Positions 33,283-40,402 of a stretch of DNA of 56,160 bases are shown here, one piece after another (position 1 is the first letter of the stretch; every line of letters begins with the position of its first letter). Origin of the DNA: Pleurocapsales cyanobacterium LEGE 10410 (GTDB lineage: Bacteria; Cyanobacteriota; Cyanobacteriia; Cyanobacteriales; Xenococcaceae); contig JADEXJ010000019.1 in the NCBI GenBank assembly GCA_015207195.1, forward strand, positions 1 through 56,160, in the 5' to 3' direction. The translations under genes and the position numbers were made by a program. The notes beneath the pieces are model-generated. The model was given only the letters and a program-made list of their open reading frames with translations. It was not told where the DNA came from and ran no database searches.

Positions 33283-35253
33283 TTATTTATTAAACAACTC
33301 TGATATTTTTTGAATCCACTCTGGCTCACATAAAGATGAATCTTTATATATTTTTGTATATTCTACTGCTACCTGATATTTGATATCATGGCGAGAAATA
33401 AACTCTATAATTTCATGCTTTCTCTCATGGCTATCAACATCTTTTCCTTTAATACTTTTGAGTTCATTACTAAATCCAGTATATTTGTGATTGTCTTTTA
33501 CTTCTAGTTGGTTGAGGAGTTGTTTTAGCTCACTATTTTCAAATCTATTTACGACATTAGTAATAGCTTCAAAAAATATCTTTGAATCTAAAAGATCTTC
33601 AATAACTGTAGGATGTCGAGGACTATTTTCATTTAGTTCTATACATTCAAAAGTATCATCTTTCAACTGTATTCTACGCAGTGATAGTAAATTTTTCTTT
33701 AGAGATTTATAATTATTAGGATACATAGGTTGAGGATCAGTATCTACTAAGCAAATAATTTTACCTGAAAGTGATTCTCCCACTTTTTTTTCATTAAGAG
33801 GTGTATAAAAGTAGTTATAAATTTTTACTACGTTAGCAATCCCACCCATAGGAAGCAAGCATAAGTCATCAATTTTATCACGCAAGAATAAGTCTAAATA
33901 GAGTTGGTCGTCAGTACCTTCACAAACAAGCCAATTTACTGTTTCGCTTCTCATCATTCCGATAACAGAAGAGACTAAATCAAAAATACTTTTTAAAGAT
34001 ATTTCATCTGGTAATTCCTTTTGATCACTTGTAATTGATTTTATAGGTAATTGCTTTAAATCTAGACTGTCAGACTGCTCAATATGAGTTAGATAACCAT
34101 TTTCAATCACAGGAAGAAATCCATACCAGTGTGTTGTAAGCAATACTTGGTGTCCATATTTCTTGCTAATCTCGTTTAATCTAATAAATTGTCGATAGCA
34201 CTGTGTCATGTGCATTGAACATTCAGGTTCATCTATCGCAAGAATCAACCTTCTCTTTGTTTTCTTTCCACTACTCAACAAAGAATATGCAATGTCGAAT
34301 AATGCAATTCTTTGCTCCCCAGAACTTAGATTTTTGATTAGTTTTCCATCCTTCTTGAGAGTCCTTCTCATAAAGTACTCTTCAATAATACGATCTCTAA
34401 TATCTTGAGCCGTCAACCGTTTTTTTGTATTATGCTCATGCGAAAATGAATACTTCTGACTTAATCCTTGAATTGATGAGTTAGCTTCGCTTATAAATTC
34501 ATCTAAGCGTCTATTTATAATTTCTAATGCAGAAGTATTAATAGTTTTTGGTCCGTTTGTTTGACCAAATTCCTCTCGTTTAATTTCAATCTTTTTGTTT
34601 AATGTGCTATCTATTTCATCTATGACATCTTTATCCATCAGCTCTTGAAGTTCAAATGACTCAAGCCTGAGAATATCTTGTATTGATGACTCTACTGGAA
34701 TATATACATATGAATAAAAATCTAAAATACTTTGATAAATCTTTTTAATTTCTTTTTCTTCGTATCCTTTTTCCTGTAGACGAGAGTTTATATTGCTGTC
34801 AAAAGTTGCGAAATGAGGTGAAATATTGGGATATTTTAGACCAATCAGAAAAAGGTAATACTCTTCGGGATTATAGTCTTCTTTTAAAGAATTTTTATAT
34901 AATAGAAACTTATTTAAACCAGGATTGTTTGATATTTGTGGATTAGCAGTTTCGTTAACGTTCCATAAATAGTTACTAAGCTCATCAAGCAACTCCTGCT
35001 CAATCTTTGAGTTGAATTCACTTTTTTTGATCAGAAATAAAGGAGCTATGTATACGCTGTCTTTTTTAGCACCAGAAGTTATCAACCATCCTGATTGATA
35101 AAAAAAGTGATTTAAAGCTTCTAAGACCGAGCTTTTTCCAACGCCGTTATTACCAGTAAATACCGTAAAATTACCGTCTTTCCCTTTTGATATGGGAACA
35201 AAAGTAATATTTTCGTAAACTTTAAAGTTTCTAATGAGACATCCAACCAACAT
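33283..35253 (-). CDS. OLD-like AAA ATPase with TOPRIM domain (probable defence protein)
   Basis: 656 residues. Walker A GNNGVGKS at 34-41 after RNFKVYENITF, an ABC-type signature LSSGEQRIALFD (about 311), Walker B LILAIDEPECSMH (about 338-350) and the switch TTHWYGFLP. A TOPRIM-like nuclease domain follows: WLVCEGTDDQLYLDLFL (about 445) and CLVDTDP (about 500). This is the overall layout of OLD-family and related anti-phage ATPases. No partner gene such as UvrD-like GajB adjoins it. The coding region is visibly more A/T-rich than the island genes, suggesting separate acquisition. Anti-phage role is inferred from family. Confidence 0.78.
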   Translation of the reverse strand: MLVGCLIRNFKVYENITFVPISKGKDGNFTVFTGNNGVGKSSVLEALNHFFYQSGWLITSGAKKDSVYIAPLFLIKKSEFNSKIEQELLDELSNYLWNVNETANPQISNNPGLNKFLLYKNSLKEDYNPEEYYLFLIGLKYPNISPHFATFDSNINSRLQEKGYEEKEIKKIYQSILDFYSYVYIPVESSIQDILRLESFELQELMDKDVIDEIDSTLNKKIEIKREEFGQTNGPKTINTSALEIINRRLDEFISEANSSIQGLSQKYSFSHEHNTKKRLTAQDIRDRIIEEYFMRRTLKKDGKLIKNLSSGEQRIALFDIAYSLLSSGKKTKRRLILAIDEPECSMHMTQCYRQFIRLNEISKKYGHQVLLTTHWYGFLPVIENGYLTHIEQSDSLDLKQLPIKSITSDQKELPDEISLKSIFDLVSSVIGMMRSETVNWLVCEGTDDQLYLDLFLRDKIDDLCLLPMGGIANVVKIYNYFYTPLNEKKVGESLSGKIICLVDTDPQPMYPNNYKSLKKNLLSLRRIQLKDDTFECIELNENSPRHPTVIEDLLDSKIFFEAITNVVNRFENSELKQLLNQLEVKDNHKYTGFSNELKSIKGKDVDSHERKHEIIEFISRHDIKYQVAVEYTKIYKDSSLCEPEWIQKISELFNK

Positions 35254-35375
35254 CTTCTGTACATACGTAAAGAAAACAATATCTTAACTTTTAGGCTCTC
35301 TATTTAACACTAGGTTTACACGTAAATAATCAGAAAAATGAAAGTTGATAACACAATCCAAAAGACAAATCCTCC

Positions 35376-35609
35376 ATGAACTCACAATCAAGCTTGTTAT
35401 CTCGCATCACCCAAACTCCTGGTCAGTGTGGAGGTCGTCCCTGTATTCGAGGGATGCGGATTCGCGTCACCGATATCCTAGAAATGCTGGCTGAAAATGT
35501 CAGCACGACTGAAATTTTAGAGGATTTTCCCAATCTAGAACTGGCTGATATTCAAGCCTGTTTACTTTTGGCAGCACGACGTACTGATTTTCCAAGACTG
35601 ACTACATGA
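35376..35609 (+). CDS. DUF433 antitoxin (VapB45-like)
   Basis: 77 residues. GQCGGRPCIRGMRIRVTDILEMLA (by position, about 17-40) and EILEDFPNLELADIQACLLLAARR are the DUF433 helix-turn-helix blocks. Its TGA overlaps the ATG of a toxin remnant in the usual TA arrangement. Since the toxin is broken, this is an orphan antitoxin that could still repress its own promoter or counter a related toxin elsewhere. Confidence 0.88.
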   Translation: MNSQSSLLSRITQTPGQCGGRPCIRGMRIRVTDILEMLAENVSTTEILEDFPNLELADIQACLLLAARRTDFPRLTT

Positions 35610-35671
35610 ATATCTGGATTGACGCTCAACTATCAACTACCGCCAACTTTGGCAATCTGGGTGACGAATAA
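35606..35671 (+). pseudogene. DUF5615 PIN-like toxin remnant
   Basis: Begins MNIWIDAQLS, the standard N-terminus of the DUF5615 partner of DUF433 antitoxins, with the first Asp of the PIN-like site. It then shifts frame: PPTLAIWVTNN is legible in another frame at 35640-35672, after which similarity ends. A frameshift plus deletion removed most of the toxin. Positions 35672-35712 hold no gene. Confidence 0.7.
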
Positions 35672-35712
35672 TAAATAAAGGGTGGATGAATATTAGAAGT
35701 GCTTGAGAGTCA

Positions 35713-36648
35713 CTACAATCTGTTTATGTATGTCTTAATTAACCCCATAATTTCCTCAAAGTCTGGTTGACCTTCATAGTAAAGCCCCCTTGTACTTTGA
35801 TATGCTTGTTTATAGGTTTGATAGATCTTGGGATCGCTTAATAAAAATGCTTCATTATCGGCGATTGTAAGATTGTCACCCTGCCGAAATCTTTTTTCTT
35901 TGTGCGCTTTGTAGTTTTCTGTACCAATAAAATCTAGCACTGTTCTCGATTGGAGAAGGCAATACACATCATAGTAGTGCCTCATAAAATTACTTGGAGA
36001 TGAACTGTCTTTCTGCTGTTGCCTGTATTTGGTCGAAATGGCTTGTAATTTCTCTACAAATGTATAGCCAGGATGATAGCAGGCGACATCTTTAGCCCGA
36101 TTATCAATAATTTCTACCTTATCTGCTGCAAACTCATAAGCCCACGAACTTATATCTATTGGTTCATTAGGCTTTACATCGTCAAACCCAACCTCTAACA
36201 AAATACCGCTTTCTATTTCGTCGTCATCACTAGAGTAACGTAGCTGAACACCAGCATTTCGAGCTTTTTTATCATCAAAACTAGTGTCACGTCTTGCTTC
36301 GACAATGCCATCTATTTTGATGGTTTGTACTAACCAACTATAAAACTTTTCGCGACTCTCTCGATGGATCGGCTTGTCATGGTTTTTCCCAAATTTAACC
36401 CCCATTTCTTCAGGTGGCTTAATACGAAGGTCAATATCCTCAGAGAATCGTCGAATAAGACCGTATCCTTTAGACAAAGAAGTGCCTCCTTTAATCTCGA
36501 AGGCAAGATCTAGCTTTTGTAACCCATACAAACAGTGCATAATCCAATAATCTTTCTCTATTAAAGTAGGATTAATAGACTTTAGCTCCCCAACAATCCT
36601 AGTTAGAGAGCTAAATTCAGGATGATTATGTAAATAATCAGGCTGCAC
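35713..36648 (-). CDS. AbiEii/AbiGii-type nucleotidyltransferase toxin
   Basis: 311 residues. The nucleotidyltransferase core is IKGGTSLSKGYGLIRRFSEDI followed by DLRI by position 55-79, giving the GGTS and Asp-x-Asp metal site of the family. FVEKLQAISTKYRQQ (about 202) and HYYDVYCLLQS (about 226) are the later AbiEii blocks. It overlaps the preceding antitoxin gene by 11 bases. AbiE systems modify tRNA or other targets with nucleotides and cause growth arrest or abortive phage defence. Apparently intact. Confidence 0.88.
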   Translation of the reverse strand: MQPDYLHNHPEFSSLTRIVGELKSINPTLIEKDYWIMHCLYGLQKLDLAFEIKGGTSLSKGYGLIRRFSEDIDLRIKPPEEMGVKFGKNHDKPIHRESREKFYSWLVQTIKIDGIVEARRDTSFDDKKARNAGVQLRYSSDDDEIESGILLEVGFDDVKPNEPIDISSWAYEFAADKVEIIDNRAKDVACYHPGYTFVEKLQAISTKYRQQQKDSSSPSNFMRHYYDVYCLLQSRTVLDFIGTENYKAHKEKRFRQGDNLTIADNEAFLLSDPKIYQTYKQAYQSTRGLYYEGQPDFEEIMGLIKTYINRL

Positions 36649-37234
36649 AAACTAACGTGTCATCTTCTAATATCTCAGCAAAAAATTCTTTTGTGCGATC
36701 GCTTTCAGAGTGATCTACGTTAGCTAAAAGCGTAGAACTTTCTAACGAGGATACGGCTTTTCTGATCTGATTTAAAACCAAATCTACGTTCTCCGCTAAT
36801 CGTTCTATGTTATCGACTAAATCAACCATTAAAAATTCAGATGATGCTGATTCAGGAACATATGATTTAACTCTAAAATCAAATATTCTGCCGTTCAGCT
36901 TAACTTTTTCGTTTCTCTTACGGTTGTAAACGAGCGTTTCGTTGTAAAGCTGCGTTGTACCTACACCCAGTGAATTATAAGCATTGTAAGAGGTTATTAG
37001 AAAATCATCGCCATCTAGAAATGCACGAACAAGCTCCTCATCTTTGGGAGGTGCGTAACCGAATGCCGTTTTCTTTGGTTGATAATATAGCCCCTCTGCG
37101 AATTCTTGCAATAACCCTTCTTCTTGAAGTTGTTCAAGGTGAAGATCGACTGAATCTGACCATTTCTGAAGATCCGATCGCCTGTAAACTTTACCTGAGT
37201 GTAGATGTTGCTTTAGTTTGTCGAGTTTGGACAT
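36638..37234 (-). CDS. AbiEi-like antitoxin/transcriptional regulator
   Basis: 198 residues from an ATG with GAGGAGG upstream (an earlier start at 37267 is less likely). An N-terminal winged-helix region (KLDKLKQHLHSGKVYRRSDL by position 3-22, then LEQLQEEGLLQEFAEGLYY) is followed by an AbiEi-type sensing domain with DDFLITSYNAYNSLGVG. It would repress the operon and neutralise the downstream nucleotidyltransferase. The gene order antitoxin then toxin with overlap is standard for AbiE. Confidence 0.8.
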   Translation of the reverse strand: MSKLDKLKQHLHSGKVYRRSDLQKWSDSVDLHLEQLQEEGLLQEFAEGLYYQPKKTAFGYAPPKDEELVRAFLDGDDFLITSYNAYNSLGVGTTQLYNETLVYNRKRNEKVKLNGRIFDFRVKSYVPESASSEFLMVDLVDNIERLAENVDLVLNQIRKAVSSLESSTLLANVDHSESDRTKEFFAEILEDDTLVCAA

Positions 37235-37408
37235 ATTAATAACCTCCTCAACTAATGTTAATCGCAAATACCTCTACTAGACAAGATCTTTATTAGAAAT
37301 TCAAAGTATTTTCAGCTTTGTATAGTGCAGTGCCTTATCTCTAATTTTTGGATTTTTAACAATTCTCGATCTCAACTACTTAAACCCAAGCAATAAAGCT
37401 GTTTGATA

Positions 37409-37954
37409 ATGACAAATTTTCAGAACAACTGGCAAACTCTAGAACGTTTTGTAGAAATCCGTTCGTCTTGGCTGACTTTAATCGGCGAAAAACTACAGGA
37501 CGAACAAGAACAAACATTAGATTACTGGCGAGTTGAAAAAGCTGATTCGGTGGTAATTGTTACGATGCAAAGCGGACGTTTCCTTTTGCCCAAACCATCT
37601 TATCGTCCTGGTTTGGGACAAGCTACTCTAGATTTCCCAGGGGGTAGAGTCTTACCCGAACAAACTCCAGTTGATGCCGTCCCTCCGATTCTCAAACGAG
37701 AATTAGGCGTTAATAAGTCAGACATCATCAGTCTTAATGCTCTGAATCAAAATGGCTGGGCAATTAACAGCTCTTTTTCCAATCAAAAACTCTATGGATT
37801 TATTGCCGAAATTAAATCGGAGATTATAGTCGAGCCTGAGAAATTAGCCTCAACTATTTATCCCACTACTGCGATTGGTATTGACAAATTACTCCAAGAT
37901 CTAACTTGTCTTCAATGTCGCGCTGTTTTACTAGAATGGCAGCGAAATATCTAA
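37409..37954 (+). CDS. NUDIX-fold protein with degenerate Nudix box
   Basis: 181 residues. The fold is recognisable from VVIVTMQSGRFLLPKPSYRPG and TLDFPGGRV (about 70-78), which corresponds to the start of a Nudix box. The rest of the box reads LPEQTPVDAVPPILKRELGV; the Arg-Glu and the paired metal-binding Glu residues are replaced by Pro, Lys and Arg. Hydrolase activity is therefore doubtful, and it may be a binding-only or regulatory domain. It is convergent with the arsR gene, nine bases apart. Confidence 0.7.
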   Translation: MTNFQNNWQTLERFVEIRSSWLTLIGEKLQDEQEQTLDYWRVEKADSVVIVTMQSGRFLLPKPSYRPGLGQATLDFPGGRVLPEQTPVDAVPPILKRELGVNKSDIISLNALNQNGWAINSSFSNQKLYGFIAEIKSEIIVEPEKLASTIYPTTAIGIDKLLQDLTCLQCRAVLLEWQRNI

Positions 37955-37963
37955 TATCTAAGC

Positions 37964-38338
37964 CTATTTGGTAGAAGAACCAAAGGCACTCAATCGCTTA
38001 AATTTCTCAGCTTTTTGCTGCATCCGTTCGTAAAGGCGATCGCAAACCAGCTCGCACAGTTCAAAAATCATCGGATCGTCAATCTTATAATAGACAGCGA
38101 CACCTTCGGGCTGACGAGATAAAATCTCGGCTTCAGTTAGCATCTTGAGATGCTTTGATAAATTAGCCTGTCCCAAACCAGTAGCCTCACCGATCTCACT
38201 CACATTCATCGCTCCTTCTCGCAAGCAACTTAAAATCTGCAACCGACTGATTTCAGAAAGCATTTTAAAATAATCGGCAACTGGAGCCAAATATTCAGGC
38301 GATTTAGATGTCTTATCACTAGGAGCAGTTTTGGGCAT
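37964..38338 (-). CDS. ArsR-family repressor with Cys residues (SqrR/BigR/SuoR-like candidate)
   Basis: 124 residues from the internal ATG; the TTG two codons earlier is possible. Winged-helix blocks are FKMLSEISRLQILSCLREGAM by position 24-44, IGEATGLGQANLSKHLKML (about 49-67, recognition helix) and SRQPEGVAVYYKI. Cys38 lies in the second helix and Cys95 and Cys99 in the last helix. This layout resembles the persulfide sensors SqrR/BigR, which use one Cys in each place, and differs from the ELCVCD metal site of classical ArsR. The same AT-rich palindrome sits at its own promoter and at sulfide genes across the island. Likely the sulfide-responsive repressor of this region; inferred. Confidence 0.82.
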   Translation of the reverse strand: MPKTAPSDKTSKSPEYLAPVADYFKMLSEISRLQILSCLREGAMNVSEIGEATGLGQANLSKHLKMLTEAEILSRQPEGVAVYYKIDDPMIFELCELVCDRLYERMQQKAEKFKRLSAFGSSTK

Positions 38339-38364
38339 GGGCAAACTTATGTTGGTTGATACTT

Positions 38365-38383
38365 TATATAACTATATAGTATT
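38365..38383. promoter_or_regulatory. Candidate operator of the arsR gene (autoregulation)
   Basis: TATATAACTATATAGTATT, 27-45 bases 5' of the arsR ATG, so it would overlap the core promoter. TATAACTATAT is shared with 4778-4788 and, as its complement, AGTTATAT with 22280 and 31355. Position fits negative autoregulation. Confidence 0.6.
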
Positions 38384-38452
38384 CTAACAAAAAAGTAAAA
38401 TAGTGAAGACCATGGCAAAACTAGTGACAGTCTGGTTTTCATTTGAGAGCAA

Positions 38453-39463
38453 TTATTCTTCGCTGAGACTAAGAACTTTGCCACGGAAAACAATATAGTT
38501 ATAAATGTTGTATGCCAGCATGATGGGTATGAGAAAACCAATGAAAATAATCATGAACACCAGAGAGCTTGGACTAGCAGCAGCCTGATAAATTGTGATT
38601 TGAGTGGGAATAATATAGGGAAAGACAACTAATCCCAATCCCAGAAAAGATATAAAAAATAGCAGCAGAGTCCACACAAATGGTCGTCTTTCTTGTTCCA
38701 AATAAAGGCTTCTCAATAATAAAAATATCAACAAAGCCCCTAGCAATGGTATCAAAGCAAAGATGTAGACTAGTGGTTCATCAAAAAGTCTGGTTCTAGC
38801 ACTTTCAGAAAAGATGGGAGTGGTAATGGTTAGATATACTGCACCGATAAAAGTAGTAACCGCCGAGATTCTAGCCGTCCAATAATGGGTAGTTTGCAGT
38901 TCTCCCTCGGTTTTTAAGATTAGGTAAGTAGAGCCAATCAGGACGTAGCCTTGAATTAGGGTCAGAGCTACCAAAAACGACCGCCAGCTAAACCAGTCCC
39001 AATTCCCACCTATAAATTGTCCAGCGTTATCTACAGTAATTCCTTGTAAGATCGCACCTAGAGCAAATCCCTGACCTAAAGCAGCCAGAAAGCTACCGCC
39101 ACCAAAAGCAATATTCCAAAATATTTTAGTCGTGGCATTTTCGCGAAATTCAAAAGCGACAGCGCGAAAGATTAAGCCAAAGATCATTACTGTAACGGGA
39201 ATATATAAAGCCTGGAGAATTGTGGCATAAGCCAAAGGAAACGCTCCAAATAAAGCTCCCCCCATCAAAACCAACCAAGTTTCATTAGCATCCCAAACAT
39301 TGCCCAGACTGGTCATTAACATTCCTCTTCGTTCTTCATTGGAAGCGGTGATTGAGAGAATACCTACTCCTAAATCGAATCCATCTAGCATTACATAGAG
39401 AAACAAGAATAGTGCTAAAACGGCAAACCAAACTTGGGGTAAAAAATATTGCAGAGATTCCAT
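38453..39463 (-). CDS. cydB: Cytochrome bd-type quinol oxidase subunit II
   Basis: 336 residues with about eight or nine membrane segments. FLYVMLDGFDLGVGIL (about 18-33) and NEERRGMLMTSLGNVWDANETWLVLMGG (by position, about 39-66) are CydB hallmark blocks. A TTG nine bases further upstream is an alternative start. It follows cydA by 12 bases. Cytochrome bd oxidases are far less sensitive to sulfide than heme-copper oxidases, which explains their place here. With cydA truncated, the oxidase encoded here is probably lost unless another subunit I exists. Confidence 0.93.
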   Translation of the reverse strand: MESLQYFLPQVWFAVLALFLFLYVMLDGFDLGVGILSITASNEERRGMLMTSLGNVWDANETWLVLMGGALFGAFPLAYATILQALYIPVTVMIFGLIFRAVAFEFRENATTKIFWNIAFGGGSFLAALGQGFALGAILQGITVDNAGQFIGGNWDWFSWRSFLVALTLIQGYVLIGSTYLILKTEGELQTTHYWTARISAVTTFIGAVYLTITTPIFSESARTRLFDEPLVYIFALIPLLGALLIFLLLRSLYLEQERRPFVWTLLLFFISFLGLGLVVFPYIIPTQITIYQAAASPSSLVFMIIFIGFLIPIMLAYNIYNYIVFRGKVLSLSEE

Positions 39464-39475
39464 AATTTCCAATAA

Positions 39476-40402
39476 TTACTGTTGAGCTTCGACAGGACGA
39501 CTATTGGGAAGATGTTCGGCTGGTGTAGTATCCAATTCCTCAGTAACTTCCTCTCCTGGTACGGGCAAATCAAAATTAGGTCCAGTACGAATAATACGGC
39601 TAGCAAAATACAGAGCAAAAACAAACAAAATACTGTAGACGATCGCAAAAATGCTCAAAGAAGTCAAAACATTACTAGCAGGTATCTGAGAAGCTGCATC
39701 CACTGTGCGAATTTCTCCATACACCGTCCAAGGTTGTCTACCTACACAACGGACTATCCAGCCCGATTCCACCGCAATATAGCCTAATGGTGCAGCGAAC
39801 ATCCAAGCTCTAAGTAACCAACGTTGTTGAGCGATATTTTCGGCAGCCAATTTACCCCTTAACCACTGCAAAACTGTTAGTGCCATCAAACCCGCTAAGA
39901 TAAACCCGATCGCAATCATAATCCTGAAAGCATAGTAAATTAGACCAATTTGATGGGGTCGGTCTTCTGGAGCGTATTCTTTTAAACCCAAAACTGGTTC
40001 GGATAGCTGGGGTTTTATTTCCAGAATGTAGCTCAACAGCCCAGGGATAGAAATTTCCCAATCATTTTGCTCGGCATTGTCGTTGGGTAGAGCGATCGCA
40101 CTCCAGGAGGGAGATTCTCCTGCGGGAATAGTCTCCCACTGAGCTTCCATAGCAGCTAATTTTGTCGGTTGATAGTGATACACTTGCTCACCACTCAAAT
40201 GTCCGATATATAGCTGCAAAGGAGTAACGGCGATCGCGATCGCCAAAACGATTTTGAAAGACAGGGCAAAAAAATCTGAATGACGTTTACGAAGAATATA
40301 CCAAGCACTAATTCCACCAATTACAAACAAAGAAGTCTCCAAGGTGGCAAAAAACATATGGAGAACACTGTTGAGCATAAAAGGATTAAAGATTGCCTGA
40401 AA
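39476..40402 (-). pseudogene. cydA: Cytochrome bd-type quinol oxidase subunit I, 5' truncated
   Basis: The 300-residue open frame from an internal Met corresponds to the C-terminal two thirds of CydA (normally about 450-520). Upstream of that Met the frame continues as QAIFNPFMLNSVLHMFFATLETS, a normal internal CydA block, up to the IS1634 boundary at 40403. GWIVRCVGRQPWTVYGEIRT (about 207-226) is the late conserved block; the heme b595/d ligand region of the N-terminus is missing. The lost part is not on the other side of the insertion element, so a deletion accompanied the event. Confidence 0.9.

Noticed and set aside
37313-37335. Another ArsR-type operator (TTTGTATAGTGCAGTG) before the NUDIX gene
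   Set aside because: Only the TTGTATAG part matches and there is no palindrome; probably chance in A/T-rich DNA.
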